Shown: positions 1 to 8,263 of the stretch, piece by piece
How positions within the stretch are numbered: the first letter of the stretch is position 1
Layout: each line of letters opens with the position of its first letter
Assembly: GCA_017403125.1 (NCBI GenBank)
Contig: JAFQOR010000014.1
Location: forward strand, 1-58,979
From: Alistipes sp.
GTDB taxonomy: Bacteria > Bacteroidota > Bacteroidia > Bacteroidales > Rikenellaceae
DNA: 58,979 bases
Direction of reading: 5' to 3'
The notes under the pieces: generated by a model
Told to the model about the DNA's origin: nothing
The model's database searches: none
The model's input: only the letters and a program-made list of their open reading frames with translations
Translations under genes and position numbers: made by a program

Positions 1-290
1 GCTCTTCGGCTTTCGCACAGAGGCGAATTGCTGCGTTATGCTCGTTCGCAAAATGCTCACATACGCACAAGTATGCTGCGCTTTTGCAATCTTCGCAAGC
101 CTTGCACTTCATCCTTTATAATCGCTCTTCGGCTTTCGCGCAGAGTCGAATTGCTGCGTTATGCTTATCCTCGAAATCCTCATTTACGCCAAGTAAACTG
201 CGGTTTTTCGGATTTCGCAAGCCTTGCACTTCATCCTTTATAATCGCTCTTCGGCTTTCGCACAGAGGTGAATTGCTGCGTTATACCTCT
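1..290. repeat. Tandem array of ~122-bp palindromic repeat units
   Basis: Two full units (1-123 and 124-245) and a truncated third (246 to about 281) are arranged head to tail; the array may continue left of the window. Unit ends are nearly identical (CTCTTCGGCTTTCGC at the start, AAGCCTTGCACTTCATCC near the end). The middle is a stem-loop whose arms differ between units yet still pair: GCAAAA/TTTTGC outside and CATAC/GTATG inside in unit 1, CGAAA/TTTCG outside and TTTAC/GTAAA inside in unit 2. I do not recognise the family. The short open frames across it change with the repeats and do not look coding. Confidence 0.8.
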
Positions 291-305
291 CTTTGAGAGA
301 ACTTA

Positions 306-372
306 ATGTGATTAGGGAGATTAGGGAATTTTAGTGAAAAAACTCACTGTCCCTAATCTCCCTAATTCACAT
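306..372. repeat. Large near-perfect hairpin, possible bidirectional terminator
   Basis: The arm at 306-327 is complementary to 350-372 with one unpaired base, and a second short stem (AGTGA/TCACT) sits inside the loop. Each arm contains two direct copies of ATTAGGGA. It lies just beyond the stop codon of the thioredoxin gene, so it could end that transcript, but no clean T-run follows the stem. It could also be part of the repeat region to its left. Confidence 0.65.
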
Positions 373-398
373 AAATTCCTTAATACCCTTATCTCCGC

Positions 399-758
399 TT
401 ACAATTCAACTCCAAGTCGCTCGCGGGCATCGGCGCACATCTCTGCTACATCGCCTCGCATGCCGGGGCTTACGACCGGAGCTCCGTCAATGGGAACGAA
501 TACGAGTGTAGGTATTGAGCGCACACCAAAGTATCGTGCTAACTCGCGCTCGTCATCAACATTTACGGTGTAGGTGTCAATCTTGTCGCCAAACGAGGCG
601 GCAAAGCTGTGTACCGTGGGCATCATGCGCTGACATGGCGAGCACCACGATGCGTAAAAGTCGATAATGGCGGGCTTGTTACCCAAAAATTTCCACTCCT
701 TTGTGATGTCGGCCACCTTGTTCTTGAAATCTGCCGACGTAAGTTTTATTGCTGACAT
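399..758 (-). CDS. trxA: Thioredoxin
   Basis: A 119-residue single-domain thioredoxin, a cytoplasmic dithiol-disulfide reductant. The active site is W38-CSPC (Cys39 and Cys42), with Ser-Pro in place of the usual Gly-Pro, and the cis-proline loop Ile-Pro83-Thr is present. No signal peptide or lipobox is seen, so it is probably cytoplasmic. A consensus promoter lies about 65 bases upstream and a hairpin follows the stop codon, so it appears to be transcribed alone. The family assignment is firm; the physiological partner is not visible from the context. Confidence 0.93.
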   Translation of the reverse strand: MSAIKLTSADFKNKVADITKEWKFLGNKPAIIDFYASWCSPCQRMMPTVHSFAASFGDKIDTYTVNVDDERELARYFGVRSIPTLVFVPIDGAPVVSPGMRGDVAEMCADARERLGVEL

Positions 759-820
759 ATCTATCTCTTTTTTTCTATGTTAAACATTGGGACTTAACCT
801 TTTTGACCCCTTTCTCGCTG

Positions 821-852
821 CAAAGATAGAATAAATGTGCTATAAATACAAA
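821..852 (-). promoter_or_regulatory. Bacteroidetes-type promoter of trxA
   Basis: On the minus strand TTTG (852-849) is followed by exactly 20 bases and TATCTTTG (828-821), matching the TTTG/TAnnTTTG consensus. It points at the thioredoxin start at 758. Confidence 0.75.
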
Positions 853-908
853 TCGAAATTTTTTATATAATCATAAGCTTAGCTTATTCAATGGGCGTCA
901 TGCCGAGC

Positions 909-962
909 TAAAAGAGAGTTGGGTATCGGACACTCATTATCCGATACCCAACAACTCTTTTT
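909..962. terminator. Terminator after the mechanosensitive channel gene
   Basis: A long stem (core GTTGGGTATCGGA pairing with TCCGATACCCAAC) is extended by AAAGAG/CTCTTT, with A-rich and T-rich flanks on either side. It ends the minus-strand channel gene (stop at 994) and could work in both directions. Confidence 0.85.
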
Positions 963-993
963 ATCTTCTATTACAATGCGTTCGGGCTTAATG

Positions 994-2223
994 CTACTTG
1001 TTTCGAGGTAGCTCGAAGCTTGCCGGGGCCTGGTATATCTTCAACCCGAAGAATGGTGCAAGGGCAACAACATGCGATATTACCTCGGCCTGCAACTGCT
1101 CGTAGTTTACCCAGCGTGTATCTGCCGAGAAGAAGTAGAGCTCGATGGGCAGACCCCACTGCGAGGGTTGCAACTGACGCACCAATACCAGCATCTTGTG
1201 GTTTACCTTGTGGTGGCTTTGCAGATAGCGGTTCAGGCAGCGCATGAACAAATCGAGGTTTGTGAGGCTGTAAGTATCGTCGTTGGCCTGCATCTCCTCG
1301 TTAATCATCGTCTGCGTGGCGCCATTCTGTTGCAGCGACTCGATAAACGTGGGGGTGACGAAGTTCACGCTGGTCATATCGATGTTCAGTGAACGCTTAA
1401 CACGACGACCGCCGGAGTCGAACATCGCCTGCCAATTATCGAAAGGCTCGCTGATAAGCAGATAGGGTGGTATGCTCTGGCACACATTGTCCCAACCGCG
1501 AATCTTGACGGTGGTTAGTGCCACCTCCTCGACAACGCCATCGATACCGCGACTCGGCACCGAAATCCAGTCGCCCACTTTGAGCATATTGTTTGCCGAG
1601 AGCTGCACGCCGGCAACAAGACCAAGTATCGAGTCCTTGAATACCAACATCAACACCGCCGCCGAAGCACCGATACCCGTTAGAAGTATCGCCGGCGATT
1701 CGTCGATAAGTATCGAGCCAACAAGGATTACGCCTATGCATATTACAATAACCTTCACGGTCTGCATAAGACCCTTCAACGGCTTACCATGCAATGCGGG
1801 ACGTTTCTCGGCAAGCTCAAAGGCTACGGTCACAACCGAGTTGATGAAGCGCACGCAGCAGATGACGATATAGATGCGTAAAAGTCGCGAAATGAGTATG
1901 AAGAGAAAGTCGTCGCCATGTTGCGCTATGGGGAAGGCGATGGGTATGAGCTGCAACAGTAATACAGGGGTGATTATCCTGCAAAACTTATTTATAACCT
2001 TGCGGTCAAAGATAAGGTCGTCCCACGTAGCCTTTGTTCTCTTTACAAAGTTGCGTACCAAGCGGAGTACTCCCCAACGTATAATGAGGTCCACAATAGC
2101 AACTATAAGAAGTATCACAAGAGCGCTTATCCAGCGGTCGGCAGTGTCGGCACTTTCGCTCGATAAGCCCATCCATACTAACAACGAGTGAATCCACTCC
2201 ACAAAAGCATTTGATTGTTCCAT
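994..2223 (-). CDS. MscS-family mechanosensitive channel, YbdG/MscM type
   Basis: A 409-residue inner-membrane protein. The N-terminal half has several hydrophobic helices. The conserved pore-lining helix and beta-domain entry follow (PAILLTGIGASAAVLMLVFK, then LGLVAGVQLSANNMLKVGDW), which closely match E. coli YbdG as I remember it, as does the C-terminal stretch VRQLQPSQWGLPIELYFFS. Such channels open under membrane tension and release solutes on osmotic downshock. The frame stays open to 2307, but a consensus promoter at 2248-2278 lies inside that extension, so I place the start at the Met codon at 2223 (MEQSNAF). It is monocistronic, with terminators on both sides. Confidence 0.9.
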   Translation of the reverse strand: MEQSNAFVEWIHSLLVWMGLSSESADTADRWISALVILLIVAIVDLIIRWGVLRLVRNFVKRTKATWDDLIFDRKVINKFCRIITPVLLLQLIPIAFPIAQHGDDFLFILISRLLRIYIVICCVRFINSVVTVAFELAEKRPALHGKPLKGLMQTVKVIVICIGVILVGSILIDESPAILLTGIGASAAVLMLVFKDSILGLVAGVQLSANNMLKVGDWISVPSRGIDGVVEEVALTTVKIRGWDNVCQSIPPYLLISEPFDNWQAMFDSGGRRVKRSLNIDMTSVNFVTPTFIESLQQNGATQTMINEEMQANDDTYSLTNLDLFMRCLNRYLQSHHKVNHKMLVLVRQLQPSQWGLPIELYFFSADTRWVNYEQLQAEVISHVVALAPFFGLKIYQAPASFELPRNK

Positions 2224-2247
2224 CTCTATGCAAACTAATTGTTTCGA

Positions 2248-2278
2248 CAAAGGTACGAAAAAAAATATTATATACCAA
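2248..2278 (-). promoter_or_regulatory. Promoter of the mechanosensitive channel gene
   Basis: TTG (2278-2276), 20 bases, then TACCTTTG (2255-2248) on the minus strand. Transcription would begin about 20 bases before the ATG at 2223, which excludes the longer frame that starts upstream of this site. Confidence 0.75.
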
Positions 2279-2291
2279 TATTCATATAGAA

Positions 2292-2322
2292 AGGAGGTGT
2301 TCAACAAATGTGAACACCTCCT
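2292..2322. terminator. Hairpin terminator after the M16 peptidase gene
   Basis: A perfect 12-bp stem (AGGAGGTGTTCA with TGAACACCTCCT) and a 7-base loop, 29 bases past the peptidase stop. The minus-strand tail is only weakly T-rich. Confidence 0.7.
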
Positions 2323-2350
2323 CGTCTATTATACTGCGTTTATCGTTGGC

Positions 2351-5173
2351 TTACTCTGCCTCGGGACGCATGATAACCAATGTGCGGTTGCCGTCGTCGA
2401 GCATCTTCTGTGCCATGGCTTTGATGTCGTCCAGAGTGATGCTTTCGAGGATGCCGAGGTACTCCTCTTTGTAGTTGTACTTCTCCTCGTACCAACGGTC
2501 GATAGCAGACATCCAGCCGCTGTTGTTCTCCAAGACGTTTGCATAGTTCTTCTGCAAGAACTCCTTTGCTTTTGCTACGTCATCAGCCAAAGGACCCTCG
2601 GCAGCAATCTTCGCAATCTCGGCATCGCAAATCTCAACCAACTCGTCGGCAAGCTCCTCGTTGGTGTCGAATACGATGATGTTCATATACTCCTCAACGG
2701 GATACTTGTTGATTCCGCCCTGAACGTGTACACCATATGTGCCACCCTTCTCCTCGCGAATCGATATCATATAGCGTGAATCGAGTGCACGTGTGAGGAG
2801 GTCAAGGATAAGACGGTTCTTTGCGTTGTCGGCAAGAGCGCCAGAGTAGGTAAGATAAACCGATACCTTGGGCTGCTGCATCTTTGTGCGGAAGTCGTTG
2901 GTTACCTCGCCCTTGACAATACGAACGCCATCATCAACAACGCTGTACTGCGACTTCTTTGATACGGGCAACGAACCAATATACTTCTCAACCAAAGGCT
3001 TCAACTCGTCGAGGTTTACGTTACCTACGATAACGAAGCGGAAGTCGTTAGCATAAGAGTACAACTTTGAGTGTACATCTGCCAAAGCCTCAATCGAGAG
3101 GGCCTCAATCTGGGCAGCCGAGGTTACCTGGCGGCGAGGATTGTTCTGGTAGATAGTTGAGTTGAACTGCTTTGCCATGATGTAGTTCGGATCTGACTCC
3201 ATATTGCGGAAGTAGGGAACATACATCTTCTTCAAGTTATCCAAGTCGGTCTGGTCGAAGCGGGGAGCAGTGAAGTTCAAGTAAAGAAGTTGGAGAATAG
3301 TCTCAATATCCTTGGGTGAACCACCTGCGTTTACGGCATGCTCATAGTTATCAACGCCTACCGAAGCATAGGCGCTCTTACCAGCGAGCTGCTTGTTGAG
3401 GTCGATAGCCGAGAACTTCGAGATACCCGACTGCTGCATAACGGTAGGAAGGTAGTCTGCCTGCAACGACTCCTCGACGCCGAGCATTGACTTACCGCCC
3501 TTGCTGATAGCTGTAATCTGCACCTCGTCAGCCTTCAATGTCGAGGGACGTACAACCACCTTGATGCCGTTCTTCAATGTCCACTCGGTGTAGCCAAGTG
3601 ACTCGTTCTGTGCGGTAGCCTTAACAGCCGAACCCTTCAACTTTGTTGCGGGGTCGATAAGGGGCTCGATAACGGTATTATCCTCGTAGGGGGCAATCTC
3701 CGAAGCCTCAACCTCTGCCTTAACTGCCAAAATCTCCTCCTCGGTAGGAATTGCAAGACCCTCCTTCTTGGGTGAACGAGCCAATATTACGAGATTCTCG
3801 TTGGGGCGAACCATCTGGAAGTATGCCTGATTGATGTCATCAACGGTTATAGAGTTGATAAGCATCTGGTCGAGCTGCCACTCGGTCTCGGCATCCATCA
3901 TTGTTGTACCCTTTGCGTAGTGGTCGAGGTAGCGCTGTGCATACTCATCGTTGTGCACATCGTTGCGGTTGGTGTACTGGCGCTCTGCATAGCGGAGAAC
4001 CTCCTGGCGTGCACGCTCGAACTCACCTGCTGTGAAGCCGTGGCGACGCATACGCTCCATCTCGGTGTACATGGCACGGAAACCATCGAGAATGCGACCC
4101 TCGTGTGCTGTTACAGAGAACATCGTGCTCTCCAAAGTGGGGCAGATGCCGATGCTGCCATCGTTCATGCCACCACCAACGAACGGAGCGTCAGCAGCTT
4201 GTGCAATCTCCTCGAAGCGATTGTTCATCATGATGCCTACAAGGCTGTATATAATGTCGGTAGAGTAGCCTACGATAGAGCCCTTGAACTCCTTGGGAAG
4301 AGCCTCGCGACGAGCAAACATCATAACACTCGACTGTGTCATCTCGGGGTCTGCAAATATCGAAACAATAGGCTCCTCGGTTGCGGGTACGTAGATAACT
4401 TCCTTTTGTGCAGCGTCGGCCGGTGATGCGGGAATGTCGGCCATGATGGTCTTAATCTTCTGCTCAACCTGATCAACATCGATATCACCTACGATAACGA
4501 TAGCCTGGTACTCGGGACGGTACCACTTGTGGTAGAACTCCTCCAAAGCAACATGGTCGAACGACTTCAAACCATCCAAGTAACCGATAAGGTTGCGGTG
4601 CTCGTAGAGCGAACCCTGGAACAGGTGCTGAATCATGTCGTTCTGTGCACGAAGGCTTGCGCCGTCACGTGTGCGGAGCTCCTCCATGATAACACCACGC
4701 TCCGAGTCAATCTCGGCGGGCTGCAATGCTATGAACTGTGACCAGTCGTGAAGAATAAGAAGTGCCAAGTCGAGGTTCTCCTCGGTGATGGGGCAATCCT
4801 TAATCATATACTCGGTGCAGTCCCACGATGTGAAGGCGTTGAGGTTGTAACCAAACTGAACGCCGATAGTCTCCAACTTCTCAATCATCTCCTTTCCGGG
4901 GAGGTTCTTGGTGCCGTTGAATGCCATGTGCTCAAGGAAGTGAGCCAAACCCTGCTGGTGGTCCTCCTCCTGGATTGCACCTACATCATGATAGATGTAG
5001 AAACTTGCTTGACCCTTGGGCTTTTCGTTGTGGCGGATGTAGTAGGTAAGGCCGTTGTCGAGTCTGCCTACGCGAACATCCTGATCCATTGGCAGCGGAG
5101 TTGTGGGATCCTGTGCCACCACACTTGTAATGCCGAAGATAAGGGCTACAAGTGAAAAAAGAATCTTCTTCAT
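2351..5173 (-). CDS. M16-family zinc metallopeptidase, secreted
   Basis: A 940-residue protein with an N-terminal signal peptide (hydrophobic segment ending VVAQ at about residue 21), followed by two tandem M16 halves. The inverted zinc motif is HFLEH (His78, Glu81, His82) within GLAHFLEHMAFNG, with the conserved downstream glutamates in the IMEEL region. The size and layout fit the PqqL/pitrilysin-like peptidases common in Bacteroidetes, which degrade peptides in the periplasm. The second half lacks the HxxEH motif, as expected for the inactive partner domain. It has its own promoter and a terminator, so it is probably monocistronic. The substrate is unknown. Confidence 0.93.
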   Translation of the reverse strand: MKKILFSLVALIFGITSVVAQDPTTPLPMDQDVRVGRLDNGLTYYIRHNEKPKGQASFYIYHDVGAIQEEDHQQGLAHFLEHMAFNGTKNLPGKEMIEKLETIGVQFGYNLNAFTSWDCTEYMIKDCPITEENLDLALLILHDWSQFIALQPAEIDSERGVIMEELRTRDGASLRAQNDMIQHLFQGSLYEHRNLIGYLDGLKSFDHVALEEFYHKWYRPEYQAIVIVGDIDVDQVEQKIKTIMADIPASPADAAQKEVIYVPATEEPIVSIFADPEMTQSSVMMFARREALPKEFKGSIVGYSTDIIYSLVGIMMNNRFEEIAQAADAPFVGGGMNDGSIGICPTLESTMFSVTAHEGRILDGFRAMYTEMERMRRHGFTAGEFERARQEVLRYAERQYTNRNDVHNDEYAQRYLDHYAKGTTMMDAETEWQLDQMLINSITVDDINQAYFQMVRPNENLVILARSPKKEGLAIPTEEEILAVKAEVEASEIAPYEDNTVIEPLIDPATKLKGSAVKATAQNESLGYTEWTLKNGIKVVVRPSTLKADEVQITAISKGGKSMLGVEESLQADYLPTVMQQSGISKFSAIDLNKQLAGKSAYASVGVDNYEHAVNAGGSPKDIETILQLLYLNFTAPRFDQTDLDNLKKMYVPYFRNMESDPNYIMAKQFNSTIYQNNPRRQVTSAAQIEALSIEALADVHSKLYSYANDFRFVIVGNVNLDELKPLVEKYIGSLPVSKKSQYSVVDDGVRIVKGEVTNDFRTKMQQPKVSVYLTYSGALADNAKNRLILDLLTRALDSRYMISIREEKGGTYGVHVQGGINKYPVEEYMNIIVFDTNEELADELVEICDAEIAKIAAEGPLADDVAKAKEFLQKNYANVLENNSGWMSAIDRWYEEKYNYKEEYLGILESITLDDIKAMAQKMLDDGNRTLVIMRPEAE

Positions 5174-5242
5174 AGTGTTGATAATAAGTTAATTATAAAA
5201 TTGAATCTGTTTTAATTCTCTAATTTCGCGTATTAAACCAAG

Positions 5243-5272
5243 CAAAGATACGATTTTTTGCACAAAATGCAA
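5243..5272 (-). promoter_or_regulatory. Promoter of the M16 peptidase gene
   Basis: TTG (5272-5270), 19 bases, TATCTTTG (5250-5243) on the minus strand. The transcript would carry a leader of about 65 bases. Confidence 0.75.
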
Positions 5273-5363
5273 CGTTTGTGGCTACTAAATTTAGTATTAA
5301 ATTTTTTTATTCTACTATAACCACCGTCTATCTTGTGGAGCACACAATTATTTAACGCACTCG

Positions 5364-5394
5364 TTCGTTGTTTATTATAAAATTCGTATCTTTG
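5364..5394 (+). promoter_or_regulatory. Promoter of the thioesterase-glycosyltransferase operon
   Basis: A good -7 element TATCTTTG at 5387-5394. The -33 element is imperfect (TTC at 5364-5366, 20 bases upstream). The leader to the ATG at 5416 is short. Confidence 0.6.
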
Positions 5395-5415
5395 TTGCGA
5401 AATAAATAGGGTATT

Positions 5416-6144
5416 ATGGCAGAGATAACATCTTATAACTACCGTATCGAGCCGCAGGATGTCGATTTTACGCTGCGTGCATCGGTGGCTTCAATCATAA
5501 ACTATATGCTGAACGTAGCGGGTATCGACGCCCATAACAAAGGTTTTGGTGTGGATGTGTTGCAGGGGCAGTCGTTCACGTGGGTGCTATCGCGTTTGGC
5601 GGTAGAGGTGCGTCGCCAGCCACGCCAATACGAAGAGGTGCAGATTGCAACGTGGGTTAATGAGTTTAACCGCCTCTCTTCGACACGTAATTTCAGAATG
5701 GAGATGGGCGACGAGATTTTAGCATGTGGTGTTTCGCAGTGGTGTATGTTTAATATGGAGACACGTCAGTCGGTAGATATGTCGGTGTTGAAGGATGTCT
5801 ATGAGAGAGCTATGGTCGATGTCGAGTCGCCCATTGCGCACCCTGCTCGCATACGTAATGTTGTGGCGGATAATGTGTTGTCGCGTCCGGTGGTATATAG
5901 CGACATAGACTTTAATCGTCATGTCAATACACTGCGCTACATTCAGATGATGTTCGATGCCATTCCGTTGGAGCGTATCGAAAAGAGCGCGGGTCTGCGT
6001 ATCGACCTAAACTTCCTTGCCGAGGCGCGTTATGGCGAGGTACTCACCATTGGCTCGTCTATCGAGGGTGGTGTCTATATGTTCGAGGTGTCGTCGGATT
6101 CGGGCAAGGTGTTGTGTCGTTCGCGTATTGAGTATTTCGACTAA
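5416..6144 (+). CDS. Acyl-ACP thioesterase
   Basis: A 242-residue cytoplasmic protein with two hotdog halves, the layout of bacterial FatA/FatB-type acyl-ACP thioesterases, which release free fatty acids from acyl carrier protein. The second half carries DIDFNRHVNTLRYIQMMFD, the Asn-x-His-Val-Asn active-site signature. The first half has WVLSRLAVEV and ATWVNEF, as in family members. Its stop codon overlaps the start of the glycosyltransferase (TAATG), so the two are translationally coupled. Chain-length preference cannot be read from the sequence. Confidence 0.9.
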   Translation: MAEITSYNYRIEPQDVDFTLRASVASIINYMLNVAGIDAHNKGFGVDVLQGQSFTWVLSRLAVEVRRQPRQYEEVQIATWVNEFNRLSSTRNFRMEMGDEILACGVSQWCMFNMETRQSVDMSVLKDVYERAMVDVESPIAHPARIRNVVADNVLSRPVVYSDIDFNRHVNTLRYIQMMFDAIPLERIEKSAGLRIDLNFLAEARYGEVLTIGSSIEGGVYMFEVSSDSGKVLCRSRIEYFD

Positions 6145-7283
6145 TGCAGCGCAGCTTGAAGATAGCTATCGTAGGTCCTGCTCACCCCTATCGCGGGGGA
6201 CTTGCCTCGATTATGGAGAGCATGGCAAGAGAGTTTCAGGCGCGCGGCTCGGAGGTCTATATCAAGACTTTCACACTGCAATATCCATCCCTACTATTTC
6301 CCGGTAAGAGCCAGACGGTAGATACTCCACCACCTGCCGACCTTGTAATCGAGAGGTCGGTTTCGACCATAAATCCATATACATGGTGGCGCGTGGGGCG
6401 TCAGCTACGTAGGGCGAAGCCCGACATTGTGTTAATGAAGTATTGGACGCCCTTCATGGCTCCGTGCTTCGGGAGCATTGCACGCTGTGTGCGCAAAAAT
6501 AGGCATACGAAGGTGATATGCCAAATCGACAACGTCGAGCCGCACGAGCACCACATCATCGATAAACCATGCAACAAATACTTCCTTCGCTCCGTCGATG
6601 GCTTCATCTACATGTCGGAGCAGGTGCATAGCGAACTTCGTGCCTACACCTCGGCACCGGCGATGTTCTCTCCACACCCTCTGTTCGACAACTTTGGCGA
6701 GCGCATCGAGCGCAATGAGGCGTGTCGCAGGCTCAATATCGACCCCGAGCAGCGCTATGCTCTCTTCTTTGGTTTAATACGCGACTACAAGGGTTTGGAT
6801 ACGCTTATCGATGCGTGGCAGATGTTTCGCCGCAATGGTCATAAGTTGTTGATTGCCGGTGAGTTTTATGCCTCGCGAGATAAGTATGTGCGACAGATTG
6901 AGGCACTGGGCTTGAAGGATGATATTATACTGCACGACTTCTTCATTCCCGATAGCGATGTGTCTAACTACTTCTCGGCGGCAGATTGTGTGGTGTTGCC
7001 CTACAAGAGTGCTACGCAGAGTGGTGTTACGCAGATATGCTACAACTTCTGCACACCGGTAATCGTTACCAACGTGGGTGGTTTAGCCGAGATAGTGCCC
7101 GATGGTCGTGTGGGTTTGGTCTGCGACCCCTCGAAGGAGGGTGTTGCCGACGCCTTGGAGCGCATCTACGAAGGTGATGCGTTGCAGCGTTTTGGCGAGG
7201 CTATGCGCGAGGAGCGCAAGCGATTCACGTGGTCGTCGATGTGTGATAAGATTGAGGAATTATACTCCGAGTTAGTCAAGTAG
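6144..7283 (+). CDS. Glycosyltransferase, GT4 type
   Basis: A 379-residue GT-B fold glycosyltransferase. The N-terminal acceptor domain begins IVGPAHPYRGGLASI, with the Gly-Gly of this class. The C-terminal nucleotide-sugar domain includes FFGLIRDYKGLDTLIDAW, and later VLPYKSATQSGV followed by VTNVGGLAEIVPDG, where the usual Glu-x7-Glu is altered. No membrane segment is seen, so it likely works at the cytoplasmic membrane face on a lipid or polysaccharide acceptor. It overlaps the thioesterase stop by one base and its own end overlaps the convergent acyl-CoA reductase gene by 12 bases. Donor and acceptor are unknown. Confidence 0.88.
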   Translation: MQRSLKIAIVGPAHPYRGGLASIMESMAREFQARGSEVYIKTFTLQYPSLLFPGKSQTVDTPPPADLVIERSVSTINPYTWWRVGRQLRRAKPDIVLMKYWTPFMAPCFGSIARCVRKNRHTKVICQIDNVEPHEHHIIDKPCNKYFLRSVDGFIYMSEQVHSELRAYTSAPAMFSPHPLFDNFGERIERNEACRRLNIDPEQRYALFFGLIRDYKGLDTLIDAWQMFRRNGHKLLIAGEFYASRDKYVRQIEALGLKDDIILHDFFIPDSDVSNYFSAADCVVLPYKSATQSGVTQICYNFCTPVIVTNVGGLAEIVPDGRVGLVCDPSKEGVADALERIYEGDALQRFGEAMREERKRFTWSSMCDKIEELYSELVK

Positions 7284-8249
7284 AAAGCGCATGGTATCAA
7301 TGCCATCGGCATAGTCGCAAAGAGTGGGGTACTGCGCTCTGCCGAAATCGACGCTGCGGCATATGTCTGCAACGCGCGTTACAACACACTGGATATGTGC
7401 ATCATGCTCTCTAATCCAGCGTTTTGCGTCATCTATGTCGTCATAGCGACATAGCGTTACCGTCGTAAGCGACGAGGGAAAGTCGCTACCCTCTTTTAAC
7501 AGAAATCCACCACAATCCACATAACTCTCGCCCTGCATGTCGTAGAGTGCCTTTGTCGATAGAATGTTGCGTTCGAGCTTTGGGTTGGCAGCGCTACACC
7601 TTATGTTGTCGAAATGGGTGTTGTGTGGTGCAAAAATCATCGATACCGAGCGACATCCCATGCCCGAGTAGGCGGTTATATCTTCGCACAATGCCTCGAT
7701 GTCGGCACGGCTCTCTTCGCCGGTGAGAAGTGCCACCGAGTGTCGGCTGCCGCGAAGAAGTCGCTGTGTGCTACGGAAGTGCTCCTCGAAGTAGCGGTTG
7801 GCATCGTCGCCACCTGTGGCTATAACCTTGTCGTAGTGGTCGTCGGCATGGTACTCATGGATGGGTATTGTGGCGCAAATCGACTTTAATTCATCTACCA
7901 TAAAACGCATTAGCACAGTGTCTTTGCTCGATGTTTTTATGTAGCACTCATCTCCTGCCATGATAACGCACAAGAGGTCGAAAAAACCGACCAGCGGAAT
8001 GTTGCCTGCCATGATTATTGCCACACGTCGAGGTGGGGTCGAGGTGGGGTAGCTTGCTCTCCAAAGGCGTAGCCTCTTTTCATCGAGCATCTCGCATCGT
8101 ATGGCATCTACTGCACGGCGGATGTCGCGCTCCGAAAACCATGCGTTAGCGTCTATGGCTTGGCGTATAACATTTTGTGTTTCAATGCTGTTGCCAAAGC
8201 CTATAAGGCGTTGTCCCAAGGTGGCAAATATCTCCGTGTAGTCTGTCAT
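7272..8249 (-). CDS. LuxC-like acyl-CoA/acyl-protein reductase
   Basis: A 325-residue protein of the LuxC branch of the aldehyde dehydrogenase superfamily, which reduces activated fatty acids to aldehydes with NADPH. Visible features are RVAIIMAGNIPLVGFFD (nucleotide-binding start), KTSSKDT, VIATGGDDANRYF, and the probable catalytic cysteine in AYSGMGCRSVSMIFAP. It is shorter than Vibrio LuxC (about 480 residues). No luxD, luxE or luxAB partner is nearby, so light production is not implied; Bacteroidetes often carry lone copies. It is probably transcribed with the lipoprotein gene 14 bases upstream. Its physiological substrate is unknown. Confidence 0.83.
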   Translation of the reverse strand: MTDYTEIFATLGQRLIGFGNSIETQNVIRQAIDANAWFSERDIRRAVDAIRCEMLDEKRLRLWRASYPTSTPPRRVAIIMAGNIPLVGFFDLLCVIMAGDECYIKTSSKDTVLMRFMVDELKSICATIPIHEYHADDHYDKVIATGGDDANRYFEEHFRSTQRLLRGSRHSVALLTGEESRADIEALCEDITAYSGMGCRSVSMIFAPHNTHFDNIRCSAANPKLERNILSTKALYDMQGESYVDCGGFLLKEGSDFPSSLTTVTLCRYDDIDDAKRWIREHDAHIQCVVTRVADICRSVDFGRAQYPTLCDYADGIDTMRFLLD

Positions 8250-8263
8250 GGCGCAGTTTAGGG

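Noticed and set aside
1-290. Possible CRISPR array or tRNA cluster
   Set aside because: The units are about 122 bases with similar, not unique, interiors; no short identical direct repeats with distinct spacers, and no tRNA cloverleaf.
2224-2307. Longer N-terminus of the mechanosensitive channel from 2307
   Set aside because: A consensus promoter lies within this stretch, so it cannot be translated from that promoter, and YbdG-type proteins begin near the internal Met.
7272-8249. Part of a bioluminescence (lux) operon
   Set aside because: Only the LuxC-like reductase is present; no luciferase, LuxD or LuxE genes nearby, and lone copies occur widely in Bacteroidetes.
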